A stretch of 64,000 bases of DNA from Micromonospora lupini (GCF_026342015.1 NZ_JAPENL010000002.1:1431001-1495000); one strand, 5' to 3'; shown: positions 16,943-25,308, counted from the stretch's first letter. Made by a program: numbers and translations. Notes: generated from the letters alone by a model not told the origin.

Positions 16943-17761
16943 ATGAGCGACGACCGCCAGGAGCCGCCGGCCGGGGAGCCCGAGGACGACCGGACGCGCC
17001 CCCTGCCGCCCCCCGGCGGCAACCGGCCGCAGCCACCGGAACCCACCGGGTCGCCGGACGAGACGATGCCGATCGACCGGGCCGCGTCGGGTGGTCGTGG
17101 TGGGTCGCCGGACGAGACGATGCCGATCGACCGGGCCGCCTCGGTGCCGCCGGGTGACCGGACGGCGTCGATGCCTGTGGAGCGGTCGACGACGCCGCCG
17201 TGGTCCGGGCGGGCCGAGGTGCGGGCGCCCCGACCGGCCGAACCGGCCGCGGACTGGTACGTCGAGGAGCAGGGTGGCAGGCGTTGGTGGCTGCCGATCC
17301 TCTGGGGCGTACTCGCGCTGCTGCTCGCCGGGCTGCTCGGGGCGGCGCTGTGGGTGGTGCTCACCGCGCGGGACGACGACTCCGAGGACCCGGCGACGCC
17401 TTCTGCCCCGCCGCCCAGTGCCACCGCCGCGCCGAGCAGCAGCGCCCCGACCTCGGCGGCGCCCAGCAGCGCGACGCCGAGCAGCCCGGCGGCGACCACC
17501 GAGGAGGCGCAGATACCGGTGCCCCCACTGACCGGCCTGACGCAGGCCACCGCCGAAGGGCTGCTGGACCGGCTCGGCCTGAGCTACCGAGTGGTGTACC
17601 GCCCGTCCGAGCTGCCGCCCGGGACGGTGGTGAGCACCGACCCGGAGGCCGGCACGACGGTGCGGACCGACGAGGAGGTGCTGGTGGTGATCTCCCAGGC
17701 TCGGCCCTCGACCGGGACCAGCCCGACCGGTCCGAGTCCGACGGTGACGACCACCGGGTGA
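16943..17761 (+). CDS. Single-pass membrane protein with one PASTA domain, no kinase
   Basis: 272 residues; the ATG at 16943 follows AAAGGA. The cytoplasmic part (about 1-105) is Pro-rich and disordered and contains two exact copies of a short block reading SPDETMPIDRAAS and a degenerate third. A membrane span follows (about 115-138), then a Ser/Pro/Ala linker and one C-terminal PASTA domain (VPPLTGLTQATAEGLLDRLG to TVVSTDPEAGTTVRTDEEV). It is probably a wall-sensing or scaffold protein like its upstream neighbour. The acidic-Thr-x-Pro-hydrophobic repeats look like possible Ser/Thr-kinase sites. Convergent with 17769 (7 bp). Confidence 0.85.
   Translation: MSDDRQEPPAGEPEDDRTRPLPPPGGNRPQPPEPTGSPDETMPIDRAASGGRGGSPDETMPIDRAASVPPGDRTASMPVERSTTPPWSGRAEVRAPRPAEPAADWYVEEQGGRRWWLPILWGVLALLLAGLLGAALWVVLTARDDDSEDPATPSAPPPSATAAPSSSAPTSAAPSSATPSSPAATTEEAQIPVPPLTGLTQATAEGLLDRLGLSYRVVYRPSELPPGTVVSTDPEAGTTVRTDEEVLVVISQARPSTGTSPTGPSPTVTTTG
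17048..17144 (+). repeat. 43-bp in-frame direct repeat, period 54 bp
   Basis: Positions 17048-17090 and 17102-17144 are nearly identical (one C/G difference) and encode the repeated GSPDETMPIDRAAS block in the cytoplasmic tail of the PASTA protein. Confidence 0.9.
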
Positions 17762-17768
17762 CCGATGG

Positions 17769-18230
17769 TCACCACATCCGACGGCGGGTGCCGACGAGGC
17801 CGAGGCCGGCGAGCGAGATGGTGAGGCCGAAGATCCCGGACCAGAAGAGCGAGCGGCGGACGTCGGTGGCGGCGTGCCCGGCCGGCGCGGCCTCGGTGAG
17901 TTCCTGCCGTCCGTCGGACTGACCGCCAGCGCCGGTACCAGCGCCAGCGCCAGCGGCCGGGTCGGCGCCAGCGGTCGGGTCGGTCGCTCCGACGCGTCCG
18001 TCGGGGACATCGGCGCCCAGCCAGCCGAATTCGTCGGTCGGCGGGCCGGAGTCGACCACGGTGATCTCCGGAGCCGGCACCGGAACGGCCAGCCGGGTGG
18101 ACGACATCGCCGGGTCGCGGACCAGGACCACGATTGTGGTCACGGCCCCGAGGAGGGCGAGCAGTCCGAGAGCGTAGGTGATACGGGAGCGGTGGTGCCG
18201 CCGCACGGCGGGCTGATTGACCATGACCAT
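17769..18230 (-). CDS. Small two-span membrane protein, unknown function
   Basis: 153 residues. A basic N-terminus (RRHHRSR) precedes a membrane span (about 18-37). A Pro/Gly/Ala/Asp-rich loop of about 75 residues and a second span (about 127-147), with a basic end RRRMW, follow. The topology places the acidic loop outside. ATGs at 18230 and 18224 are alternatives; neither has a strong ribosome site. TAGAAT at 18288-18293 on the minus strand is a good -10, giving a leader of about 50 nt. Confidence 0.65.
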   Translation of the reverse strand: MVMVNQPAVRRHHRSRITYALGLLALLGAVTTIVVLVRDPAMSSTRLAVPVPAPEITVVDSGPPTDEFGWLGADVPDGRVGATDPTAGADPAAGAGAGTGAGGQSDGRQELTEAAPAGHAATDVRRSLFWSGIFGLTISLAGLGLVGTRRRMW

Positions 18231-18326
18231 CCCAGGCTCAGGGTCCTGGACGTGCGGTGGAACGTGCCGGGGTGGGCGTACCGATTCTATGGCGACGGCA
18301 CGCCTACCCGCGGCGGTTCGGGCTGG

Positions 18327-18611
18327 TCAGCCGACTCTGACCGGCGTACGGCTGACCGGTCGTCGGGTCCGTACGGTGTGCGGGCGGGGCTCCGGTGCGG
18401 CCTGCACCTGTTGCAGCCCTTCCCGCTGTACGAAGATCGACCGGCGGTTGACGGCATCGCCGGCGGCGTTGAGCTCGTAGCCGTCGAGCCAGAGCCAACC
18501 GTCGTAGGTCGGCCAGTCGAGCACCCGGATGACCCGGAACATGATCGGCCTGAGGAACTGGACACTCGCCGCGCGAGTCACGTGCAGAACGTCACCGGAG
18601 CGGGGAAGCAC
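18327..18611 (-). CDS. Conserved small actinobacterial protein, unknown function
   Basis: 94 residues, beginning with GTG at 18611 after AGGAG (6-nt spacing). The N-terminal LPRSGDVLHVTRAASVQF and the segment WPTYDGWLWLDGYELNAAG belong to a short conserved hypothetical that I recall from many Actinobacteria. It appears to be a soluble beta-rich domain in which the middle aromatic residues (W-x-W-L) are conserved; the last 20 residues are Arg/Pro-rich. It reads in the same direction as 17769-18230 with a 96-bp gap containing that gene's promoter. Confidence 0.8.
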   Translation of the reverse strand: MLPRSGDVLHVTRAASVQFLRPIMFRVIRVLDWPTYDGWLWLDGYELNAAGDAVNRRSIFVQREGLQQVQAAPEPRPHTVRTRRPVSRTPVRVG

Positions 18612-18963
18612 ATGGGCTCCTGGGGAGGGAGAGCCGGCGTCGTGCCGGCGGGTGACTGGTCTGGGATGTCTCGGCCCGGTGACGGGATCGCGCCTCGTGG
18701 ACCGGTTGGTGCGTGGTGGTGGTCGGGCCGTACCCGCTGGTGGCGTGCCGCCACCCGACCATCACCTGACTGCTTCCCGGGGAACCGCGCCCACCGCCGC
18801 AGTCAGCTGGCTTGCAGCGGTGGGGTCATCACCCCGGCGCAGGTCTGTGTGGCGCCGGCAGGGCCCGCGTCTCGTTCGGCGGTCCGGGGTCGGTGGGGTC
18901 ACCACTCCCGGAGATCGAATGGAGACGCTGAGTGATCCGTGCCATACGGACAGAGTGCATCAG
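18612..18963. other. Intergenic region without gene
   Basis: About 350 bp with no frame showing protein-like composition; the only apparent structures are short imperfect dyads such as CCGCTGG/CCAGCGG-like pairs. The ribosome site of the minus-strand gene at 18611 lies at its left edge. Confidence 0.5.
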
Positions 18964-18991
18964 CGACGTGCTTCATGCAAGTTGCACGTCG
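18964..18991. promoter_or_regulatory. Nested inverted repeats, candidate operator of the XRE/DUF397 pair
   Basis: CGACGTGC (18964-18971) and CGACGTGC in inverse (18984-18991) form perfect 8-bp arms. Inside them is the dyad TGCAA-G-TTGCA (18976-18986). It lies about 250 bp upstream of the XRE-family start at 19239. AT-rich sequence next to it could hold the promoter. Confidence 0.45.
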
Positions 18992-19238
18992 ACTTTTGCC
19001 GATACGTGAGTTCGCCACGCAAAGCGGCGCTTGAAGCCATCCGCGTGTGGGCGGCACACTGGGGGCCGGTGTCGCCCGTCGCGGCCGGCCGATGACCGGC
19101 ACCACCCCTCGTCGCGAACGCTCGCCGGTCGACGGTCGCGCCCCCGGTGAGCGCCAGTCAGTGGCGCGTCGACCGGAGGTAGCCCGAGAGTGGGGTCGAG
19201 CAACCAGCGGCGAGGACCAGAAACACCGAGGCCGCGCG

Positions 19239-20114
19239 ATGAGTGAGCGGCGCAGTCCGACTATCCGACGGCGGCGGCTCGGTGCCGAGCTGCGCCGGCA
19301 GCGGGAGTCGGCCGGGATCACGATCGAGGTGGTCGCCGAGCAGTTGGAGTGCTCGGCGTCAAAGGTCTCCCGGATCGAGACGGGGCACACCACGGCCACG
19401 CCGCGCGACGTGCGGGACATGTTGAGGATCTACGGCGTCGTGGGGGCCGAGAGCGACGAACTTGTCCAGATCGCCCGGGAGGCGCGGCAGAAGGGCTGGT
19501 GGCACCCGTACAGCACGGTGCTGGTCGGCGCGTACGTCGGGCTGGAGGCGGCGGCGAGTTCCATTCGGGCGTACGAACAGCAGGTCGTTCCGGGCCTGTT
19601 GGAGACCGAGGAGTACGCCGGGGCGATGATCCGCGCCGCCCGTCCGGACTTCACCGCCGATCAGGTACACCAAAGAGTGCGTGTCCGTCTGGGCCGTCAG
19701 TCGTTGTTGACCCAGGACGATCCGGTCGATCTGTGGGTGGTGCTCGATGAGGCGGTGGTAAGTCGGCCGGTGGGCGGGGACGAGGTGATGCGTGGCCAAC
19801 TCAGGCGGTTGGTCGAGGTTGCCGAGTTGCCGAACGTGACGCTCCAGATCCTCCCCTTCGAGGTGGGTGCGCACGCCGGCATGGACGGGACCTTCACGAT
19901 CCTCAGTTTCCCCGAGCCCGGTGATCCGGATGTCGTGTACGCGGAGAACGCCACGGGTGGGCTCTTCCTCGAGAAGAGCGACGAACTGCAGAAGTACAGC
20001 TTCATCTTCGATCACATCCGCGCTGCGGCCATTCGTCCAGAGGAGTCCATCGCACACATCGCAAAACTGGCAGAGGAGCCGAGATGGCGACCAAGGGGTT
20101 CCCCGTGGACCTGA
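19239..20114 (+). CDS. XRE-family regulator with DUF5753 domain
   Basis: 291 residues. The helix-turn-helix occupies about 12-70 (LGAELRRQRESAGITIEVVA, then CSASKVSRIETGH). The rest is the DUF5753 sensor domain: SSIRAYEQQVVPGLLETEEYA, then LPNVTLQILPFEVGAHAGMDGTFTIL in the C-terminal part. The ATG at 19239 begins MSERRSPTIRRRRL and has GAGG 7 nt upstream; upstream codons are not protein-like. Such regulators pair with a DUF397 protein, here overlapping by 31 bp at the 3' end. Pairs of this kind (WhiJ/BldB-like systems) influence development and antibiotic production in Streptomyces. Confidence 0.93.
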   Translation: MSERRSPTIRRRRLGAELRRQRESAGITIEVVAEQLECSASKVSRIETGHTTATPRDVRDMLRIYGVVGAESDELVQIAREARQKGWWHPYSTVLVGAYVGLEAAASSIRAYEQQVVPGLLETEEYAGAMIRAARPDFTADQVHQRVRVRLGRQSLLTQDDPVDLWVVLDEAVVSRPVGGDEVMRGQLRRLVEVAELPNVTLQILPFEVGAHAGMDGTFTILSFPEPGDPDVVYAENATGGLFLEKSDELQKYSFIFDHIRAAAIRPEESIAHIAKLAEEPRWRPRGSPWT

Positions 20115-20305
20115 CGCAGGCGACGTGGTTCAAGAGCTCGAAGAGCGGGCCGAACTGCGACAACTGCGTAGAGGTGGCGTACGTGACCGGGGCGGTCGGA
20201 GTGCGGGACTCGAAGGACAAGGCCGGCCCGGCCCTGGTCTTCGCTCCCGGCGACTGGCACGCCTTCGTCGCCGGCACCAGGGATGGTGTGTTGGGCTCGG
20301 TCTGA
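20084..20305 (+). CDS. DUF397 small partner protein
   Basis: 73 residues. The DUF397 core is plain: ATWFKSSKSGPNCDNCVEVAY, then VGVRDSKDKAGPALVFAPGDWHAFV. GAGGAG lies 5 nt before the ATG, inside the end of the XRE gene, so the two are translationally coupled. In this family the small protein modulates the paired XRE repressor. A stem-loop terminator follows at 20321. Confidence 0.94.
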   Translation: MATKGFPVDLTQATWFKSSKSGPNCDNCVEVAYVTGAVGVRDSKDKAGPALVFAPGDWHAFVAGTRDGVLGSV

Positions 20306-20320
20306 CCGAGTGAGCAGTGC

Positions 20321-20352
20321 GGTCCCCGTCCGGTCTCGACCGGGCGGGGACC
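20321..20352 (+). terminator. Hairpin terminator after DUF397 gene
   Basis: GGTCCCCG-t-CCGGT pairs with ACCGG-g-CGGGGACC around a CTCG tetraloop; this closes the XRE/DUF397 operon. Confidence 0.8.
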
Positions 20353-20513
20353 TTCCGTGTCCCCCAGCGCCGGCGACCCGGAGCGGGTGGCCTCGGCGAG
20401 GTTCCGCCGGGATTCCCGTCGCCACAGCGGGTCCGCTTCGTTGAACCCGTCGGTACGGCGCTTGTCGACGACCCGCCGCACCGACCCGCACCCGAGCGAG
20501 GTAGGCGAGACGG

Positions 20514-20915
20514 ATGACGACTATCGGTTCAGAGAACCTCACCAACGGTCCGGGTAAGCCGGAGCGGTTCGGTGGTAAGTACCGCGGGGCACGTCGGGAC
20601 ACCGTACTGACCGAGGTGGTCTCGACCGACCAGGAGCTGAACGGGCGGGAGGTGGCGGCCCCGGAGGCGGGCGACGCGCCGCTCTCGCTGCCGTCGCTGG
20701 ACCCGAACCCGCTGGTCGAGCCGTCGTTCCCGCCGACCGGCTGGCCGATGGAGCCCGCCGGGTCGCTTGCCGACCATCCGCTGCTGCGCGGGCTGCTGCT
20801 GGAGTTGCCGCCCAAGGGCAGCATCCCGCCGCCGGGCTGGCTGGACCGCTGGTTCGAGGCGACCCGGGCGATCCTCGAGCTGCTATACGTGCAGGGGTCC
20901 GGCCGCTCGCGCTGA
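20514..20915 (+). CDS. Small acidic Pro-rich protein, unknown function
   Basis: 133 residues; the family is not recognised. No signal peptide or membrane span. The N-terminal 50 residues are polar (KYRGARRDTVLTEVVSTDQEL), the middle is Pro/Leu-rich, and the C-terminus forms a helix (PGWLDRWFEATRAILELLYVQ) that may be an interaction surface. Codon third positions are strongly G/C, supporting a real gene. The ATG at 20514 has only a weak GGCGAG-type site. The end overlaps the convergent membrane-protein gene by 33 bp. Confidence 0.6.
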   Translation: MTTIGSENLTNGPGKPERFGGKYRGARRDTVLTEVVSTDQELNGREVAAPEAGDAPLSLPSLDPNPLVEPSFPPTGWPMEPAGSLADHPLLRGLLLELPPKGSIPPPGWLDRWFEATRAILELLYVQGSGRSR

Positions 20916-21482
20916 CCGCGACGCGGCGGGCTGAGCCCGCTCGGTGAGCCGGCTGTGCCGCAGCGCGTGTCGGACGCCGATGGTGGCCACCGCGAGGGCG
21001 CCGATGGTGATCGCCGGCCCGGTGACCCCGGGCTCGGCGCCGAGGTCCGCGCCGGCCGCCGCGATCACCGCAGGCATCGTCGCCAGCGCGGTCACCTGCA
21101 ACGGCAACCCGACGAGCGGGTGCGCCGCGGCGGCGCGCAGCCCGTGCGGGGCGGGTGTCCCGGGCGCCGTGTCGAACGCGCCGGCACCGGCCCGCAGGCG
21201 GCGGATCCGTCGTACGGAGCAGACGGCCACCACGAGCGCCGGGCCGGTGGCGATCGTGAGCCCGGCGGCGGCCCGGTCGACAGCCGCGGTGCCGGCGCTG
21301 AACAGCCCTCCGACGGACACCGCCGCGACGAGCGCCACGCCTGTCAGCGCGAGCGCCAGCAACCATCCGGTACGTCGACGCAGCGCACGCGCGTCGCGCA
21401 GTCGGGGCAGCCGGTCGGCCAGGACCCCGGCGGCCAGCCAGATGGCGGCGACCGGCAACAGGATGGTGAGCTGACTCTCCAT
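20883..21482 (-). CDS. Membrane protein with about six spans, unknown function
   Basis: 199 residues from the ATG at 21482 (MESQLTILLPVAAIW); an upstream ATG at about 21518 in frame is possible. Hydrophobic segments at about 6-24, 43-65, 75-93, 125-145 and 150-170 give five or six spans. Basic loops (RRRIRRLRAG) lie on the inner side. No enzymatic motif is seen. The start codon sits in the loop of a perfect 8-bp inverted repeat (21473-21493). Confidence 0.6.
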   Translation of the reverse strand: MESQLTILLPVAAIWLAAGVLADRLPRLRDARALRRRTGWLLALALTGVALVAAVSVGGLFSAGTAAVDRAAAGLTIATGPALVVAVCSVRRIRRLRAGAGAFDTAPGTPAPHGLRAAAAHPLVGLPLQVTALATMPAVIAAAGADLGAEPGVTGPAITIGALAVATIGVRHALRHSRLTERAQPAASRSARAAGPLHV

Positions 21483-21493
21483 GTCGGAGAGTC
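21473..21493. repeat. Perfect inverted repeat around the 21482 start codon
   Basis: GACTCTCC (21473-21480) and GGAGAGTC (21486-21493) flank five bases; the presumed ATG (21480-21482 on the minus strand) spans the end of one arm and the loop. It could be an operator or a translation-limiting hairpin. Confidence 0.6.
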
Positions 21494-21700
21494 TTTCCCG
21501 AATCGCCGCGCGGTACATCCGGGCCGGACCCTCGTTGACCCCGGAAGCCGAGCCCGTAGGGGACATCCCATCCGGGTGATGGATGTTTCGACATGTTTAT
21601 CTGCCCGGCCTCATCGATCTACTCTCGGCTCGATCGGCATGCGTCGATCGGTCTGGTGCCGGTGGTCGCGCTTCGCCGCCGGTCGGAGGGAGGTAGGAAG

Positions 21701-23257
21701 ATGGGTCTTCCACGCAGGTCCGTACTGGTCGGGGTGGCCGCCGCGACCGTGTTGGCCGTCGGCACTCCGGCCCTGGCCGCCGAGCCCGTCGGCGTGGTCC
21801 GGGAGGCCGGCGGCGCCACCGCCGTGCCGGACAGCTACATCGTCGTCCTCAAGGACACCGCCGTGGCCTCCGGCCGGGTCGGTGACGCCGCGCAGCGGCT
21901 GACCGGCCGGCACGGCGGACGGGTCGCCCACACCTACGGCACGGCGCTGCGTGGCTTCGAGGTCACCGTCAGCGCGAAGGCTGCGGCACGCATCGCCGCC
22001 GACCCGGCCGTCGCGTACGTCGAGCAGAACCACACCGTGTCGATCTCCGGAACGCAGGCCAACCCGCCCTCCTGGGGTCTGGACCGCATCGACCAGCGCA
22101 ACCTGCCGCTGGACAGCTCCTACACCTACCCGAACACGGCGAGCAACGTGCACGCCTACATCATCGACACCGGCATCCGCTTCGCCCACAACGACTTCGG
22201 CGGCCGGGCCACCTCCGGCTACGACGCCGTGGACGGCGGGTCGGCCGACGACTGCAACGGGCACGGCACGCACGTCGCCGGCACCGTCGGCGGATCGTCG
22301 TACGGGGTGGCCAAGGGCGTCCAGCTCGTCGGCGTACGGGTGCTGAACTGCTCCGGCAGTGGCACCAACGCCGGTGTGATCGCCGGTGTCGACTGGGTCA
22401 CCGCGAACGCGATCAAGCCGGCGGTGGCGAACATGAGCCTCGGCGGCGGCGCGAACAGCTCGCTGGACACCGCCGTCCGTAACTCGATCGCGTCCGGCGT
22501 GACGTACGGCCTCGCCGCCGGCAACGACAACGGCGCGAACGCCTGCAACACCTCGCCGGCGCGTACCACGGAGGCCATCACGGTCGGGTCGACGACCAGC
22601 TCGGACGCCCGTTCGTCGTTCTCCAACATCGGCACCTGCCTGGACATCTTCGCGCCGGGGTCGTCGATCACCTCGGCCTGGTACACGAGCAACACCGCGA
22701 CCAACACCATCAGCGGCACCTCGATGGCCACTCCGCACGTGGTCGGTGCGGCGGCCCTGGTGGCAAGCGCCAACCCGAGCTGGACCCCGGCGCAGGTGCG
22801 CAACGAACTGGTGGCCAACGCGACCCCGAACGTGGTGAGCAACGCCGGCTCGGGCTCGCCGAACCTGTTGCTCTACGTCGGCAGCGGCGGCACCACCCCG
22901 CCCCCCACCGGCTGCACCGGCACCAACGGCACCGACGTGTCGATCCCGGACGCCGGTGCGGCGGTGACCAGCTCGATCACCATCTCCGGCTGTGGCCGCA
23001 ACGCCTCGTCGGCCTCCACGGTGGCGGTCAACATCGTGCACACGTACCGCGGTGATCTGGTCATCGACCTGCTCGCCCCGGACGGCAGCGCGTACCGGCT
23101 GAAGAACAGCAGCACCTCGGACAGCGCCGACAACGTGAACACCACGTACACGGCGAACGTGTCCGGCGAGGCCGCCGACGGCATCTGGCGGCTCCAGGTG
23201 CGCGACACCTACTCGGCGGACACCGGCTACATCAACTCCTGGACCCTGACCGTCTGA
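21701..23257 (+). CDS. Secreted subtilisin-like serine protease with C-terminal P domain
   Basis: 518 residues. Signal peptide (about 1-27, ending PALAAEP), inhibitor_I9 propeptide (about 40-112, PDSYIVVLKD onwards), S8 catalytic domain (about 120-395) with D156 (IIDTG), H188 (GHGTHVAGT) and S341 (GTSMATPHV), and a proprotein-convertase P-type beta domain (about 410-518, VSIPDAGAAVTSSITISG to the end). The protein is exported, self-processed and hydrolytic, similar to proteinase K-type enzymes of Actinobacteria. The ATG at 21701 has GGAGGGAGGTAGGAAG directly upstream. Monocistronic, with a perfect terminator hairpin 17 bp after the stop. Confidence 0.95.
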   Translation: MGLPRRSVLVGVAAATVLAVGTPALAAEPVGVVREAGGATAVPDSYIVVLKDTAVASGRVGDAAQRLTGRHGGRVAHTYGTALRGFEVTVSAKAAARIAADPAVAYVEQNHTVSISGTQANPPSWGLDRIDQRNLPLDSSYTYPNTASNVHAYIIDTGIRFAHNDFGGRATSGYDAVDGGSADDCNGHGTHVAGTVGGSSYGVAKGVQLVGVRVLNCSGSGTNAGVIAGVDWVTANAIKPAVANMSLGGGANSSLDTAVRNSIASGVTYGLAAGNDNGANACNTSPARTTEAITVGSTTSSDARSSFSNIGTCLDIFAPGSSITSAWYTSNTATNTISGTSMATPHVVGAAALVASANPSWTPAQVRNELVANATPNVVSNAGSGSPNLLLYVGSGGTTPPPTGCTGTNGTDVSIPDAGAAVTSSITISGCGRNASSASTVAVNIVHTYRGDLVIDLLAPDGSAYRLKNSSTSDSADNVNTTYTANVSGEAADGIWRLQVRDTYSADTGYINSWTLTV

Positions 23258-23273
23258 CCCGTCTCTGACGGCC

Positions 23274-23305
23274 GAGACCCCACCCGCGATGCCGGGTGGG
23301 GTCTC
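23274..23305. terminator. Bidirectional hairpin terminator
   Basis: A 13-bp perfect stem (23274-23286 with 23293-23305) and a 6-base loop lie between the convergent subtilase and glycosyltransferase genes. Confidence 0.88.
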
Positions 23306-23324
23306 GTGTCGTACCGAAAAGGGG

Positions 23325-24131
23325 TCAGACCGCGAAGGTGGCCGGCCGCTCGGTGGCCGGGGCCGGCGGGCGGGCCTTCCACAGGCCGGTCTTCTGACCG
23401 GCGAGACGGGTCAGGTAGGCGGGGTTGAGGATCACGTAGCGGCGCCAGAGCCGCTTCGGCTCCAGACCGAGCCGCCAGAACCACTCCAGGCCGGCACGCT
23501 GCATCCACGGCGGGGGCTGGCGCAGCAACCCGGCGTGGTAGTCGAAGGCCGCGCCGACCGCCATCAGCGGCATGTCGAGCAGTGGGCGCATGGCGTACGT
23601 GAAGACCTCCTGGCGCGGGCAGCCGAGCCCGACCAGGACGAGTCGGGCACCGCTGGACCGGATCCGGTCGGCGATCTCGGCGTCCTCGCCGGGCTGGACC
23701 GCGCGGAACTTCGACGGCTCCACCCCGGCGATCTTCAGCGCCGGGAACATCCGCTCCAGCGCCGGGATGAGCTTGGCAAGCGTCTCCTCGGTCGAGCCGT
23801 ACAGGTAGACCGGCAGCCCCTCGTCGGCGAAGCGGGAGAGCACGTGCAGGGTGAGCGTCGGCCCGTAGACACGGTCGGTGAGCCCGGCGTGGTGCAGCAG
23901 GTTGAGCGCCCAGCGCACCGGCTGCCCGTCCGGGGTGACCACGTCGAAGGAGTTGAGCCGGGCGTTGTGCGCCGGGTCCAGCACGCCCGTCATCACGCCG
24001 TGCACGGCCAACGCGGTGAGCGCGAGTGGCCGCCGCTCGTGCGCAGCGGTCACCACCGCGTCGGTCGCCGTGGCGTAGTCGGTGGCGTCGACGAGGACGC
24101 CGAGCACGTTGCGCTTGGTCCTGGCCGTCAT
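23325..24131 (-). CDS. WecG/TagA/CpsF-family glycosyltransferase
   Basis: 268 residues, family length about 240-260. It transfers a sugar (ManNAc or ManNAcA in known members) onto a lipid-linked intermediate in surface-glycan or teichoic-acid synthesis. Visible are VTPDGQPVRWALN (about 66), VYLYGSTEETL (about 110), the LVGLGCPRQEVF motif (about 165-176) and VGAAFDYHAGLLRQPPPWMQ. The ATG at 24131 overlaps the stop of the upstream epimerase gene as ATGA, so the two are translationally coupled. It probably acts at the inner membrane face on a product or acceptor made by the same pathway. Confidence 0.92.
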   Translation of the reverse strand: MTARTKRNVLGVLVDATDYATATDAVVTAAHERRPLALTALAVHGVMTGVLDPAHNARLNSFDVVTPDGQPVRWALNLLHHAGLTDRVYGPTLTLHVLSRFADEGLPVYLYGSTEETLAKLIPALERMFPALKIAGVEPSKFRAVQPGEDAEIADRIRSSGARLVLVGLGCPRQEVFTYAMRPLLDMPLMAVGAAFDYHAGLLRQPPPWMQRAGLEWFWRLGLEPKRLWRRYVILNPAYLTRLAGQKTGLWKARPPAPATERPATFAV

Positions 24132-25201
24132 GGCTGCGGCACCCACTTGTCCACGTTGGCCTCGTAGATCTCCCGCAGGATCATCGGCACGTCGTACGTG
24201 ATCTTCCACTCCGGGTACTGCTCCTCGAACCGGGCCATGCTGCTCACGTACCACTGGTGGTCGCCGGTGCGGTTCTGCTCGACGTAGTTGATCTGCGCCT
24301 CGCGGCCGGTGATCTCCTGGGCGACCGCGAACGCCTCGATGTGCGACGTGTTGGAGTGCCGGCCGCCGCCCAGGTTGTAGACCTCGGCGGAGCGGGGCGC
24401 CCGGAAGAACGCCTCGAACGCGGTAAGCACGTCGTGCGAGTGGATCGCGTCGCGGACCATCTTGCCCTTGTAGCCGAACAGGTTGTACGTCCGGCCCTCC
24501 ATGACGCAGCGCATCAGGTAGGCCAGGAACCCGTGCAGCTCGGCGGCCGAGTGGGCCGGCCCGGTCAGGGTGCCGCCCCGGAAACAGGCGGTCTTCATGT
24601 CGAAGTAACGGCCGTACTCCTGCACCATCACGTCCGCGGCGACCTTGGATGCGCCGAAGACCGAGTGCAGCGAGTGGTCGATCGACATCTCCTCGGTGAT
24701 GCCCCGGTACCAGCGGTGGTCCTCGGGCAGCTCGTACCGGGTCTCCAGCTCGATCAGCGGCAGGCTGTTGGGCCGGTCGCCGTAGACCTTGTTTGTCGAG
24801 CAGTGGATGAACGGCGCGTCGATCGCGTGGCGGCGGGTGTTCTCAAGGATGTTGAGCGTGCCGCCGGCGTTCACGTCGAAGTCCGTGTACGGCTCCTTGG
24901 CCGCCCAGTCGTGGCTCGGCTGCGCGGCGCTGTGGATCACCACGGCGATGTCCGAGCCGTACTTCTTGAACACCTGCTCCAGGCCGTCCCGGTCCCGGAT
25001 GTCCACCGGGTAGTGGGTGTAGGAGTTGCCCAGGTCACGGCCGAGCCGTTCCAGGCTCCACGAGGTGGAGCCGTCCTCGCCGAAGAAGTACCGACGCATG
25101 TCGTTGTCGATGCCGACGACGTCCAGACCGAGGCCGGCGAAGTGCCGGACCGCCTCGGAGCCGATCAGACCGCCCGACCCGGTCACCAACGCGACACTCA
25201 C
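24128..25201 (-). CDS. NAD-dependent sugar-nucleotide epimerase (CDP-paratose 2-epimerase-like)
   Basis: 357 residues. An extended SDR: NAD loop VTGSGGLIGSEA (5-16), acidic NAD-ribose residue in GIDNDMRRYFFGEDGS, then HSAAQPSHDWA and FIHCSTNKVYGDRPN. This N-terminal signature is that of CDP-paratose 2-epimerase-like proteins. At the usual Tyr-x-x-x-Lys site I read F-G-A-S-K, so Phe replaces the expected catalytic Tyr. The GTG at 25201 has AGGAG 6 nt upstream. It is coupled by ATGA to the WecG-type glycosyltransferase, so the pair likely makes and attaches a surface sugar. Confidence 0.87.
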   Translation of the reverse strand: MSVALVTGSGGLIGSEAVRHFAGLGLDVVGIDNDMRRYFFGEDGSTSWSLERLGRDLGNSYTHYPVDIRDRDGLEQVFKKYGSDIAVVIHSAAQPSHDWAAKEPYTDFDVNAGGTLNILENTRRHAIDAPFIHCSTNKVYGDRPNSLPLIELETRYELPEDHRWYRGITEEMSIDHSLHSVFGASKVAADVMVQEYGRYFDMKTACFRGGTLTGPAHSAAELHGFLAYLMRCVMEGRTYNLFGYKGKMVRDAIHSHDVLTAFEAFFRAPRSAEVYNLGGGRHSNTSHIEAFAVAQEITGREAQINYVEQNRTGDHQWYVSSMARFEEQYPEWKITYDVPMILREIYEANVDKWVPQP

Positions 25202-25277
25202 ACGCCACTCCTGGTCCATCGGAGGCAGAAACCATCGGAGCATAGCGTGACGCCCGGCACGCCCCGATATGACGGAA

Positions 25278-25300
25278 GGGCCCCGCATTTAGCGGAGCCC
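25278..25300 (-). terminator. Terminator of tRNA-Leu
   Basis: On the minus strand GGGCTCCGC/GCGGGGCCC form a 9-bp stem (one G-U) with a TAAAT loop, 8 bp after the CCA end of the tRNA. Confidence 0.8.
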
Positions 25301-25308
25301 TCGTCTTT

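Noticed and set aside
18612..18963. Frames reading through the gap before the XRE gene
   Set aside because: Composition and lack of ribosome sites make them unlikely to be genes.
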